A DNA stretch of 64,000 bases, taken from assembly GCA_034190875.2 (NCBI GenBank), contig CM067344.1, positions 17,678,082 to 17,742,081 on the forward strand, given 5' to 3'. The notes beneath the pieces are model-generated. The model ran no database searches and had not been told where the DNA came from. It saw only the letters and a list, made by a program, of their open reading frames with translations. The first letter of the stretch is position 1. Every line of letters begins with the position of its first letter. The translations under genes and the position numbers were made by a program. Positions 25,843 to 41,867 of this stretch are shown piece after piece. Source of the DNA: Urechis unicinctus. Its lineage: Eukaryota; Annelida; Polychaeta; Xenopneusta; Urechidae.

Positions 25843-27960
25843 CTGTCAAAAAAACAAACAGCCATAACGTTAATTGAGAATACAACCAGAGTGGCTATGT
25901 ATTTGAAATAATAGGATCCGATTTGCGCAACAACACATGTGTGACAATTATGACGTCGAAGTTATTCTTCATAGGCCACTGAGAACAACATATCTGTTGT
26001 GAGCCAATAAGGATATAGATAGCATTTCATTCAACTCAGCATGCGTCTGTGAGATTGACTTCACGCCACTACGCTGACACAAAGCGGGTCCGGAAGGCAG
26101 ACAGAGCGGGAAAAGAGTCGTTTATTTATGGAGTGTTATGTACATTGATGTACATACGAACGCAGGCCGTGGCTCCACAACTTATCTCACTAACACCTCT
26201 CTTTTTCAAATTATTGCCAAGTTTGAAGATGTCAACTCTCGTGTCGAGTACCAGCATAAGATAACCAACGAGAAGAGTCGGATAAGGGCGAGGATGGCGA
26301 GAGCAGGGTGAAGTGAGCGTGCTAGGACGCCACATGATCTCACGTCTCACACCTCACTACCACCAGGTTATAAACGCCACCAGCTCAGTGCGGTGTGCAG
26401 AAAATCGCTCACATATGTCGCTAGTATATTGCCTCATACTAGAAGTGACACAAGCAGACAGCGCAAGTCGTTATACAGCTCTTATACCTGACAAAGACAG
26501 AGTTATACGGCTGCTGATAAGACACCTGTCCCCCTCTTAACGCATGGCTTCCATTGCCGAGAAAGACAGCCCCACCTGGCGGCGAGGCGTCTTATCACAC
26601 CCCACCACAACTATATCACTCCACGCCCATTGACAGTGAGGTACTGAGGCGTTAGTCAGACTTGATAAACCCAAGAGGCACATCATAAAAGCAGTAGTAC
26701 ATTTTCCATCAAGCTTCAAGTGGTAGCTGATCGCCTCTCTATTGTCCACCATTACTGGCCAGTTCCATCGCCCCCCCCCCCCCATGCAGGTCCAGGTGGT
26801 CTCTACAGGCAATGGACGGGCTCATCAGCACTGTGTTTAGGGACTACCACTGTCGTTGAATGTGACGAGGTTACTCTTATAACGGATGGCCCTCGCCCAT
26901 GCCATTGCTGGGATATGAGACAGGCACCAAGCAGGAAGTGTCTACATATCATGCAGCAGCAGTGTAGGTTTTAGTTTTATTTAGCTCTACGATCCAATAC
27001 AGGTAAGACAGGTAAGGAGGTGATCCGATAGAGCTGGTCAGGTAGGTATCTATCCACGCGTGGACGCAACGACAATGTCATCGGGAGTTTTACGTTGTTT
27101 GGCAAGGACGGTTCTCGCCCGGACAGGTGCGTCTCTCCTCAACTAGCCCGTCAAGTAGACAGCCATGGAGGTATCTATGGAGGCGGGCCTAATAAGTATT
27201 GGTGCATATCTGGTCTTTACACCCGATCAAAATCTAGTCAAGGGGTGTTGTAAGGTGTGGGAAGATTACACTAGCAGCCCAGACACAACGACCATATAGC
27301 CGTTGTTAAGTGTCTGACAGACGATGAATTACAGCTAGAGAGAAGCTAGTCACTTCTAGAGAGATGGGGTGTGGATGGACGCGAGGGTGTTGCTTCGCCT
27401 CCAACAGTATTCATGTTAGCTCCACAAGTGTTCGAAAATGTTTCGAGTCCATTCGTAAGAAGTCATTATGCGTACTACAGTATGTAGGGTTGTTGTGAAA
27501 ACTCGCGCACTACAAAATGAGCGTTCAGTGCCATATAGAACACTAAGCCGACACATGAGATGTGCCTCCAGGGATTGGAGGAGGATACAGCTAGGGAGAT
27601 CGACCATGTGAAACAGCGCATGGCTGGAGACACAGAATCACTATTAGTGTTCGAGTGAAGCAGCACAGAAATGCCCAGATTCATCCACATCTCAAAGTCT
27701 TTATATTGTCTTTGTCAATTCATCTTGTTAACCTTGCGGAAATGATTCTAAGCGAGATAGCGCGTCAATGGGGAATCTGGGGTAATACTTCCGACCCTTA
27801 AAATAGGCGAGTTGATCAGCCGATGTCATATAGCGAACTTATTAAGCAGCGACATTCAAATATAGAAAAAAAATAGCATGTATGGTTCGCTAAAATGAAA
27901 CCCGCATTTAAACAAAGCAGCGTATTTATAGACGTATATTAATTAGAAAGTAACGTTTAC
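25843..27960 (-). other. Prdm3/16 intron 6
   Basis: A 2.1-kb intron from gtaaac to tttttttgacag. I looked along the minus strand for the Cys/His spacing of a zinc finger and found none. A run of 13 C lies at 26771-26783. No other gene is seen. Confidence 0.8.
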
Positions 27961-28084
27961 CTGTTTGAGGGAGTGGAGTTGGCTGAGAGGGCTTAGGGGC
28001 GAGGGTGGACTGGGAAGACAGCGTTCGGACACAAACTGACGTTGATGAACGTTGTCCTCGATCATTTCCGACTCTGGTACACTC
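27961..28084 (-). CDS. MECOM/PRDM16: Prdm3/16 exon 6: Ser/Pro-rich linker between finger 1 and the main cluster
   Basis: This 124-bp exon completes Gln281 and encodes 282-322. It has no finger and no domain I recognise: SVPESEMIEDN is acidic, and CLPSPPSPLSPLSQLHSLK at 303-321 carries three Ser-Pro pairs that could be phosphorylation sites. Support comes from an open frame through a unit flanked by ttgttacag and gtaaac, and from phases that fit both neighbours exactly (2 in, 0 out). It lies where vertebrate proteins carry fingers 2 and 3. It could be alternatively spliced, but skipping it would shift the frame (124 is not a multiple of three), so skipping without a compensating exon would not yield the fingers downstream. 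Confidence 0.82.
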
Positions 28085-31705
<3,621 letters not shown>

Positions 31706-31763
31706 GTAAGAGAAATCAATGCACCGCAATAAAGTAATGATATATTGGAATGATGACACTTAC

Positions 31764-32037
31764 TGAGCTTCCTGTGAGCGGCCAGCTCGGGCGAGGCGTG
31801 CGGCCAATAACGGGCCAGACTGCTGATGCTGCACGGATGCGGGTATTTGTTTGAGGACGGAAGCGGTGGATGCGGATGCGGATGCGGCCGCGACGGCAGC
31901 CTGTGATTCCTTGAACTGACGATTGAGTGTAGCGAAGATAGCGTTGGAGTTGTTGCAGACGTAAGTCTCGTGTCTACGGAGGGCGACTTTCGATCGGAAC
32001 AACTCACCACACTTGGCGCAGGGAAACTGCTTCTCAT
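31764..32037 (-). CDS. MECOM/PRDM16: Prdm3/16 exon 5: C2HC zinc finger 1 and Ala/Ser linker
   Basis: Encoded residues are 190-280 plus two bases of codon 281. A finger at C196, C199, H212 and C217 (FPCAKCGELFRSKVALRRH) matches the first finger of vertebrate PRDM16/MECOM, which is also C2HC rather than C2H2. After it comes a low-complexity linker, AAVAAASASASTAS at about 236-249, then a Gln/Arg/Ala-rich stretch. No second or third finger follows, although vertebrate family members have two more before the [10 protein letters not shown] finger. The acceptor is gttgtccag and the donor CTCA/gtaagt. A 112-bp TA tract begins 64 nt inside the following intron. Confidence 0.94.
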
Positions 32038-35000
32038 CTGGACAACACACGACATCAAGCGAATGAGTGGATATCGACAAAGGACTGGTAGAAATCGACA
32101 GAATATATCGTACTTGAGATTACAGCTTCAATCTATGTACTGATATTCAAGCTGTGCACATTACGTTATTATACAAAGACAACAATTAATATGCAATCAA
32201 TGCAACATCTACATCAGCCGAGTGTTACGGAAGGACGCGCGCAAGGAATAATGTCCCGCTTCTAGCCATTCAAGACAAACGCCTTCGGGTCATGACGACT
32301 TAAAAATCGCAAACCGCACAGTCAGTAGTTGGGTCAATTTGTGAACACGCCGATGCGCGGAAGTAACGTTCAATGCAGGATGGACGAAATCAATTTAAAG
32401 ACGCGATGAGAGAGACCAAACCAATCCACTCATATAGTGCCACTGATGACAGGCGCTGAGAAGTTGGCGCTTTGAGCAGAAATACGCAAAATTCTTACCT
32501 ATTGAAGATAATTAATGCATCGCCGATGCACTGCCTTATGGGTAACTCAAAGAAAGTCTACGACGGAAAGATTTTCTTTGGAAGAAGTCCAGTATGTGAT
32601 AACACAGCTCGTTCTCCGCTGATGTTCTCACGTAAACACCAACACTGATCCCAAAGTTTTAACTTCTACGGTATACAATCGTCCACAACTCTTTCTGGTT
32701 AAGTGTTTCTTGACTTCCTGAAGATTGAATATAAAGGCAGGGCCAGAGACAAACTTTGAGAGGACTCGGGGGGGGAGTCTGAAAGAATGACTATCTTCCT
32801 GCGCGTCGAGGGGCTTAGTCCGCCTCGCAAGCCGCATCTGCACATCGAGGGGGAGGGGTAACGCAGCGCCGCTGGCCAATCACAGCCATCGACACAGCGC
32901 GTGACAGGTCTGATGTAGTGCCGGTGTCGTCTGCTTTTTGGAGGTCCTGGCTTGCGAAGAAGCCCACGGCTCTGGGAGTCTCGGATGCCGCGTTAAGGCC
33001 CACCCCCAGCTCGGTAAATCACGGACAAATCGCAGCACCACCGCTCGGCCGTTTGACACCATGCTCTTTTGTTTTGACGGCAGTGTTTTGAAATATGCTT
33101 TACACAAATAAACCAGCTGCCAATTAGGGAAGCAGGGGAGTTTCTCGTTTTAATGATTGTGCGAATCTATCTTTTCGTGACGGAACGAACAATTGAAGCC
33201 GTATATTCAACTAAAGTTATCCCGCTGACAAACAAATATCCGACCAATTTGATAGTATCTTTAGATGCGTACTCCTTTAAATTTCTCCGGGCATGGACCA
33301 AACCATTGCCTCTATTCCAAGTACTTTAAAATGAGGGATGTGATAAGGAGGGAATGACAAAAGAAAAGAGGAGGTGGAGGTGTGGAGTAGGGCGGGATAA
33401 CTAGCCGAGAGATAACGACATAAACGCGCCTCAGTGAGGCCATCCTTTTGTGTTGCCTCCTCCCTGTCACCACTATGCTCCCCCCGTCCATAGATCACCC
33501 TCTAACAAGCAGTCTGACACCCGCCTGCCTGGGTCTTCATCTCTCCTGTCAGCCGCCTCCAACATAACGATCATCGTCCTGTGCTTGACCACCTTACAAG
33601 ATGAAATCCCCGCGCGCCTATTAAGTGATCACCCCGCCTGATACTCACCCATCGACCTATATATAGCCTGGAGCTCTCGTGAAAGAGTATTTTGATCAGG
33701 GCGAGATTTTGTTCGGTTGGGGAGGGCTCGGGAGGGAATGTCGAGAGTGCTCACCATGCACTTGGCGTATATGGGGTGAATTCTACAGCACATGGGGTCA
33801 TTCGGACAGCAACATGGAGCGAATCATTGAGCAACAAAACATGTATACTTGGTCGAGCAATGCACAGAGAGAAAGCGGCGAGTGCTGGGACTAAGCAGGT
33901 GTAGCGCCCCACACGACAGAAGACACACTGTAACGCAAACCATCTCAACTGGCCTATATGCAAAACAGCACGTAGATTATATTTGTCACTATGCTATGAT
34001 ACACGCCCGGTGTAGATGACTAGAGAAGGGCGTTGCGTAGAGCAGGCTCGGCAAGCGATGACAAGCGAGTTCTCTCAACCAGCACCCAGTGATCCCAAAC
34101 CAGCAGGTGTTGGAACATGTTCAGGTGAACGAGGGCACGGTATGGAAGATGCATGCAAATATGACGAAGACAATGACACTTTGCCCATCACCAAAAGCCG
34201 TTAGCATCCTATCAGACAGGTGCTTATACGCTATGACATCGCTTCCACGTCGACGGCCGCCAGCACAGCCGTTGATCTCCTGGCATGCGTGCGAGGTGCA
34301 AGGACGTCACAAGAGCGTTTCCGATAAGTCAGCGTGCCAAGCAGACGTGCAGACGACCAATTGACGAGTAGGGAATCAGAGGTAATTCTAGTGACGCAAG
34401 CAATGTGTCACAACACATTCAACTCCACTGCCCATCAAACTCGCACCTGCTACCAAATTGGTCAGCCATCTAAAGACTGATACTATCTGCCATCTTGGCG
34501 GGACAAAGATATCAGCACTATAAACGGCGATATTGGGGGTTGATGTCGGGAGAGTGACTGCAAGGAGGAGGCTTTGAATGCGACTGAATCAGCTTTGCGT
34601 GTTTATAAGGCGGGGTGTTTATTGTAGTGCGAGGCGAGGGAGCATAGTGGAGAGCTATTGACGCGGCCGCGCCTCATGCACGCTAATTAAGTAGGTGCCA
34701 TGGATGCCAGTGAAGACGAAGAAAGACTCTTCGTGTGAACAAATCAATGAATTTCACGGATGATCTGCCCGCTTAGAAGACATCACATCCCCAAGTCGTT
34801 GCCAGACAGTGTGCAGCTATGCAGCGCAATTCACTGGCTTCCCCCCCATCACTTTACATCGATCAGTATCTCTTGTTTCGCAAATACAAATAAAAACCCA
34901 TTAACTTTCATATGAAGATATTATAATATTCATTCACAGTCTCGAACAACATTGTTTTTCTATCCTGATAAACCGCTCTCATGGTGATGCTTGGTGCATG

Positions 35001-36899
35001 CTGCAGATATTGCCCAGACACCATTCTCAGAATGACACTGCCGCTCCCACCACTCAAGTGTTAATTCGTCATTTTCAAAATTGCCTCTACACATCGCCTT
35101 GCTTATTATTCAGAGGCTTCCAGGGAGAATATGAGTACGCATGCACAGCCGCTACCAAGAGTTGCTGCGGGCAGCCTAATTGAAAGGATGACAGATGATG
35201 CGCGTTTAACCTCCTCATTGCCTTCCTGTCACTGAAATAGATACCATCAAGAATGTCGCTTACCCCCCACTCAATGATCCTCACATCCCACCCCAAACCC
35301 TCATCCTCGCTCCGGCAAGGCACTCTTCTACCGCTAGCTGCGAGCCCCACGTCAACTTATCGACAGCAGAGGCCGTTAAGATGCTTCTAAGCTTCTCCTC
35401 AAACTACCCCCGTTGCTTCTGACTCCACTAAGCGCTCCTCAATGCCGGGGAACCGTATCCAATCCTTTAAGTGCACCCAGCCAACGCCTTTAACCAGCAG
35501 CCTATTAAACCTATCACTCTCTCCTACCTGTTTAGGGGAGGGGCAAACATGTTTAAATTTGAACAGGTATTTTCAGAAAGTGCTGATTGTGGCAGGGGCC
35601 ATATTTGGAGCTGTCAAGCTAATTCCTCGTCATGAGTGTTGATGAGGATCCGGACTGCGATTGGTGCCTTTTGAAAAGTTAAGTCTCTTCACAAACATGG
35701 AAGTGACAATGGCTGTAGGGGTCGGTCACTGAAAGACTTAAAGCTTAACGATTAAGTTTCTGTAGATTCTCATTCTGAAAAACATCCTCAATTAGCACTA
35801 GAATAAATCGCTAAACAACCGCTTGGACAATTCGGACCAATTATCGTCTGACCTTAACAGGTGAAGTAAATGAGGAGTGGTTGATGCAGCTAAGCGAGCC
35901 TCACCGCTCATTACAGCTAGTAATGGTTGGTTGAGAAGGCAGGGGTTTTTCAGGTGCACTTTAAACATCGTCAACCCAATTTTCTATTCTTTTCATTTCA
36001 TTATTATTCTTACAAATTAATGCTGCTTCTGTAAAATGCGCTATATAATGTCTTGCAGTTCCATGGAAATTGTCGCTGTTTTTTGAAATATGGATATTAT
36101 TCAAACAGAGCGGGCAGGTGTTGGTTTGCACACTGGCCTATATAGAGGAGCGATTAGGCCTTCAACAATCTACGCTGCCAACAAAATCCAATGAAAATGA
36201 GGTGTAAGAAACATAACATGTTATTGTAGTCAGTCGAGGGGATAAAAGATTCTCATCGCGTTCAATTAATGAGAAATGACACTGATCATAATATCCTGAG
36301 CACTCTTGTGTGTCCCGAAACAGGCTTTTTATTTGGCCAGTGCATTCAGAATTATCTTCTCGTATGCATGCCAACAGAAACCGGCCCGAGCCTAACTGCT
36401 GTCGTCTGCTTGCAGAGACATCACGTGGCATGATGGAATGCACGCGTATTTGAATTAGCCAGAAAAGACCAACCCAACTACCGCACCTGGACCCTTATAC
36501 GCGCATGCGCGCCAATGCCAGCTTATGCATGACGCGCATATGGAACGTTGGCAAGGAGGACTGACAATGGCCAGATCAAAGCCGCGCCTACAATGGTCGC
36601 TAAATGACTCCGCCCAGACGGGCAAATGCCTTTGACAAAGACGGATTTATATATGGTTAAAAGTGAAGCACATTCATACCCCAATGCACTTCCACAAGCT
36701 TAGAGTCAGATAGTCCGTTCCAACCGCAGAACGTACGCATAATCCCTCTCTCGACGAAGATGAGGATGAATTAAGTCGTAATTAAGTTGAGAGGGAACAA
36801 AGTGAACATGTAACAGTACATGTCCAGTTTGAAGCATGTTCTGATTTTCTGGTCATTTGTTATCGTGTAAGCTATCGTATGTATACAGCAAAATATTAC
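32038..36899 (-). other. Prdm3/16 intron 4
   Basis: A 4.9-kb intron between the last PR exon and the first finger exon. It is mostly unique sequence, GC-richer at about 32800-33070. Candidate promoter elements near 36500-36650 are listed separately. No additional exon is recognised. Confidence 0.75.
36501..36655. promoter_or_regulatory. Possible internal promoter elements between PR-domain and finger exons
   Basis: GCGCATGCGC at 36501-36510 is followed at once by CCAAT (36512-36516). A perfect minus-strand TATATAAA lies at 36646-36653. The cluster is in intron 4, below the last PR exon and above the first finger exon, which is where a promoter for a PR-less isoform would sit. Vertebrate MECOM and PRDM16 do make such short forms. 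The NRF1-like site lies downstream of the TATA box on the coding strand, so the elements need not belong together. Confidence 0.25.
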
Positions 36900-37005
36900 C
36901 TTCGAATGCGAATGTTTCCGATGGTTTCTCTCGGTAGATGGGGTCGTTGGCGAAAAGCAGCATCTCCTCGCTGGGCGGGATGTCCCGTATGGATCTGTAG
37001 AACAC
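36900..37005 (-). CDS. MECOM/PRDM16: Prdm3/16 exon 4: end of the PR domain
   Basis: The exon encodes residues 155-189 plus the first base of codon 190. It opens VFYRSIRDIPPSEEMLLF, the match of the vertebrate (I/V)(F/Y)Y-x-x-I-x-DI-x-PGEELL strand pair that closes the PR fold; here Pro-Ser replaces the usual Pro-Gly. The remaining residues (ANDPIYREKPSETFAFE) form the post-PR linker to the first finger. The acceptor is caatgcag and the donor GAAG/gtaata. The donor phase (one base) fits exon 5, giving Asp190. The next exon starts 4.9 kb downstream. Confidence 0.94.
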
Positions 37006-39363
37006 CTGCATTGTAACGCACAACATCAGACCTGGCTAGAGTCGGGATTCGCTTGCGTTTGTAACGAATAATGACAAGGTGGAGAAATTGTACTCTATGA
37101 CTGTAGAACTCGATGGATTCCTGCTGTCTACGCATATAAGTGATTGGGCTCCAAGTAGAGTCATAATGTATCTGTTGGTGAGATTGCTCAATGATTGGCA
37201 GGTGAGTATCATAAGCATGGTTTCGATGGTAGAGGTCACATTGAAATGTGAACTGGTGAGATGGTAGAGGTCACATTGGAATGTGAACTGGTGAGATGGT
37301 AGAGGTCACATTGGAATGGGAACTGGTGAGATGGTAGAGGTCACATCGTTGAAATGGGAACTGGTGAGATGGTAGAGGTCACATTGAAATGGGAACTGGT
37401 GAGATGGTAGAGGTCACATTGAAATGGGAACTGGTGAGATGGTAGAGGTCACATTGAAATGTGAACTGGTGAGATGGTAGAGGTCACATTGGAATGTGAA
37501 CTGGTGAGATGGTAGAGGTCACATTGAAATGGGAACTGGTGAGATGGTAGAGGTCACATTGAATTGTGAACTGGTGCGATGGTAGAGGTCACATTGAAAT
37601 GGGAACTGGTGAGATGGTAGAGGTCACATTGAAATGGGAACTGGTGAGATGGTAGAGGTCACATTGAAATGTGAACTGGTGAGATGGTAGAGGTCACATT
37701 GGAATGTGAACTGGTGAGATGGTAGAGGTCACATTGAAATGTGAACTGGTGCGATGGTAGAGGTCACATTGAAATGGGAACTGGTGAGATGGTAGAGGTC
37801 ACATTGAATTGTGAACTGGTGCGATGGTAGAGGTCACATTGAAATGGGAACTGGTGAGATGGTAGAGGTCACATTGAAATGTGAACTGGTGAGATGGTAG
37901 AGGTCACATTGGAATGTGAACTGGTGAGATGGTAGAGGTCACATTGAAATGTGAACTGGTGCGATGGTAGCAAGAAGGATAACCATGGTCTTTGTGTGGA
38001 TAATGACAAAGGCAACAAAAATGATCAAGGCGACAATGATAATGACGTAAGTGGGTGACAAGGTTAACCACAACAATGGCTGTCCCAGTCCAGTATAAGC
38101 CACCCATACAACATCCCCACCTAACTTCACATCACCTCCTCCACCCCTCCCCCACCCATCCGCGATTCTTTCCCCTAACTATTTGACACGGTTATCTATT
38201 TTTGATCTGTACAATTACTGACGAAGGAGACGAATTCTCCTCCCGCTAAGGCAGGTATAACTAGACTTGTAACCTGACAAAGGTCTTCAGTACTCTTTTA
38301 GAAGCAGCATTAGAAAGGGAAATAGATCTATTAGACTGGAGCAGACCTAGTGCCAGTGTACGCAAGTCAGTCGTCATTTCCGGCCCCTTAACCACATAAT
38401 GTAAAACCCGCCAGCTTCCGTGACTTGGCCGACATCAGGATGAGTCGAATGAGGACACCCCCATGCCGGAGCCTAAAACCTGGCCCGCTTTCCTTCTCGT
38501 CGCATGTCACTCTGCCTGTGGGTAAAGAGGAGCGCGTGAATACCAGTCAGGGATTCCTTTATTCTCGCGCTGTCCTAATGTCGCATTATAAGCTTACCGT
38601 ACAATGCCAAGCTCTGACTTCGGCACGCTAGACGAGGCTTTCAAATAAGGGTGAATCTATGATCTTTGTCGAGTCCATACAGGGCGGCAGCAGTCACCCC
38701 GCTGTGCCCAGATTGGGATAGCATCTCTTGAAGTCTGCGGGATTTCCCGGCACATCCTCAGTCGACTAATTCTCGTCGAGTCTGCTAAAGCTCTATCGAT
38801 CTTTGTAAAGTGCCCCCACCCCATCAAGCACTTCTCCCTGAGGCCTTGTCTATTAGCGCGTGATGATCGCGCACATTAGCCACTGATTAAGGACTGTCTC
38901 CTCAATTGGCCGCTGATTTACCCAGGCGCTTTGACTTTGGATGCGCTGTTCTCACCTCTTCCTCTCTGTCTTTTGAACGCACACAGCGAGTGCGTGGATC
39001 AAATTGTCTAATTGACAACAAGACGCATAATCACACACCTTCAATTCTATGTTGGCTTCGTCTTGGTGTTTAACTAAAATCGTCTAATCTATATAGAGCA
39101 GGAAGGACCCTCGCCTCTAGCCATTGCAAATCGCAGGTCTCTAAATATAGCCATAACACCCACCCTAGTCTCCTCACTCCACCCTTAAACTCGACGCCCA
39201 CTCGATGCCACATGGTAAATCTGCGACATTGAGCAATATTTCTATTATCAGGTTATGAAAATGTGGTAACAACATGTGTTGCGAGCGAGGATCGCCTTAT
39301 AAGGCAGGCGAGTGTCATGCTGTAAGCCGGCGTGTCTTTACAAATGCACCATACCGCACGCAC
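37006..39363 (-). other. Prdm3/16 intron 3
   Basis: A 2.4-kb intron inside the PR domain, about a third of it a 35-bp tandem array (listed separately). The rest is unique sequence without an exon signal that I recognise. Confidence 0.8.
37226..37968. repeat. 35-bp minisatellite with AGGTCA in nearly every unit
   Basis: About 21 units of 35 bp contain GGTAGAGGTCACATTG and GAACTGGTGAGAT. Variation is limited to a few positions (GAAATGGG/GGAATGTG, GAGATGG/GCGATGG), and some variant orders recur, suggesting block duplication. Each unit carries the nuclear-receptor half-site AGGTCA. Confidence 0.96.
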
Positions 39364-39504
39364 CTGGTCGCGGATCTCCACGGCCATGACGTTATGGAGG
39401 TTTGGCGCATGCGTGTTGCGGACACACTTCATCCAGCTGCCAGGGCCCGGTGGAGCCTGAGTGATGTCCAGCCATCCTCCCGCCTTGCCATGCTCATCCA
39501 CAAC
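39364..39504 (-). CDS. MECOM/PRDM16: Prdm3/16 exon 3: core of the PR (SET-like) domain
   Basis: This exon is exactly 47 codons (residues 108-154) with phase-0 borders, acceptor tttcag and donor CAG/gtgcgt. It reads VVDEHGKAGGWLDITQAP and then a stretch with PGSWMKCVRN at about 130-139, the counterpart of the invariant GSW-x-K-x-(I/V)R core of PRDM domains, then NLHNVMAVEIRDQ, matching the vertebrate NL-x-x-x-QI-x-(D/E)Q strand. PR domains lack the NHxC motif of classical SET methyltransferases, and none is seen here. Any catalytic role rests on family knowledge of PRDM3/16 as weak H3K9me1 enzymes. Confidence 0.96.
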
Positions 39505-40997
39505 CTGAAACCATGCAGAAAACCACAACCATGGTTATACGATAATACAACCACTGTACAACTACAGCTACCGTAATGGACCGGTGTATTTCCGTTACTC
39601 ATTCGTGATATAATCACTGACATTGTATATATATTCAACGCATTTAATGCTAGGTGCTTAGGTGTCAATATATAGAACACGAACGCGGAATCCTGTTTTC
39701 AATATGACAAATCACCCCTTATATCAGATAACCTATACAATGAACTGCGATATAAGCCAACTATGGGTAGAAAGAAACAGCACTGGTTTATGGGTCTCTT
39801 GGTGAGTGGTAATGAATGGTTAGCTGGAGTGAGTCTGCTTCACATGGCATGGTCTCGTGGAGACAATCAGCTGACTGGGAGCAGCCGTCTCTTCTCACTT
39901 GCTCAATAGGCAGCTACCTTATGTCCAGTTGAGATATGATACGAGCCGCGGTCAGTCTGCTTCACACTGACCGCTCCGAAATAAAGCACTACACCGCCTA
40001 GGACAATACACATTTAGACATCCTAAATCTCTGGCCAATACACAATAGCCCAGGGAGAGCCTCGATTCGTGCCTATGAAATATGAAGCAATTTCACATCG
40101 GACATTAATCTAGAAGCAGTTGACAAAGTGGACGACTGCAGGGCGTGATGGACATTCTGATGAGGTGCTGTGCCTCTTTAAGAGGACCATGCGGAGGGCG
40201 CTGACGGAGCCTCGGCCGCTGCCCTCACGCAGTTCCTCCCTATCGCCGTATATGCGTGCGCATGAGTGCCTTACAAGCGAGACTTATCCCACCTTATCCG
40301 TGTTCACAACTCACTGCTGACCAATAACTTGCTGATCCCTGACAGATGGATGACGGTGTGCTCCCTGAGGCAATTAGCTGAGACTTGCTATGAGGTGATG
40401 GATCGCGGGCAGCACCACCCACCAGACGGAATCCTCAACGCCCTCCTTCCCTCACAGGCACTGTCCCCCTCCCCAGTGCGCCGCGGACACTGGTTGTATG
40501 ATCTATAGCTAACATAGTCACAGCCAACACGGCATGCAGATTGAACGCAATTTGCTATTATTTTATTAAATCTGAGGTCAAGAGTTGCGCCAAGCCATGT
40601 CAAGCTGGGGGAGCTGGGCTCGCCTGATATTGGAGGAAGAATGGCTGTGAGTAGTGAGGAGCGAGTCCTCGAGAGGCTGATACAAGACGCCATTATGCGC
40701 GAGCCGCCGCTGGTGCTGCTGATGCTGAAGCTGCTGCTGCTGCTGCGCTCAGTCATAAGTTAGCGAGGCGAGATTAGCTCCTTATTGACATGTCAACTGT
40801 CCCCATCCTCTTTCACTCTCTCTCTCTCCCTCTTACACACTCACTTGTGTGATAGGCCTCGCTACACATTGGCCTGGTAGAGAACATCGATAGCCACATG
40901 GCCGACTAAGTCCAGGCCACTTGGGCGTGTATTAATTGATGAATAACTGTCAGTAGCTATTCCTGCTCAACAAGGCAGTGTGGACCGCATTAAGGCC

Positions 40998-41612
40998 ACC
41001 CACCGCAACACTATCTCCCCACACACAACACCCAACCCCAACACTATCTCCCCACACACAACACCCACCGCAACACTATCTCCCCACACACAACACCCAC
41101 CGCAACAATATCTCCCCACACACAACAGCCATCAACACTATCTCCCCACACACAACACCCACCGCAACAATATCTCCCCACACACAACACCCATCAACAC
41201 TATCTCCCCACACACAACAGCCATCAACACTATCTCCCCACACACAACACCCACCGCAACAATATCTCCCCACACACAACAACCATCAACACTATCTCCC
41301 CCCACACAAAAACCATCAACACTATCTCCCCACACACAAAAACCATCAACACTATCTCCCCACACACAACAACCATCAACACTATTTCCCCACACACAAC
41401 AACCATCAACACTATCTCCCCACACACAACAACCATCAACACTATTTCCCCACACACAACAACCATCAACACTATCTCCCCACACACAACAACCATCAAC
41501 ACTATCTCCCCACACACAACAACCATCAACACTATCTCCCCACACACAACAACCATCAACACTATCTCCCCACACAACAACAACCATCAACACTATCATC
41601 ATTCACCACACA
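40998..41612. repeat. 30-32-bp minisatellite
   Basis: About 20 units contain CAACACTATCTCCCCACACA. Early units end in CAACACCCACCG and are 32 bp; later ones end in CAACAACCAT and are 30 bp. The 30-bp size keeps frames open, producing long Thr/Ser/His/Pro-rich frames on the plus strand and Cys/Gly/Val-rich ones on the minus strand; I treat these as artefacts. Confidence 0.96.
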
Positions 41613-41660
41613 AAGTCACTCATATTTCTGTTATTAGAAATTATTTAAAAAAAATACCAC

Positions 41661-41867
<207 letters not shown>

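Noticed and set aside
40978..41648. About 220-codon Thr/His/Pro- and Ser/Pro-rich frames
   Set aside because: Artefacts of the 30-bp minisatellite; both are open over the same bases.
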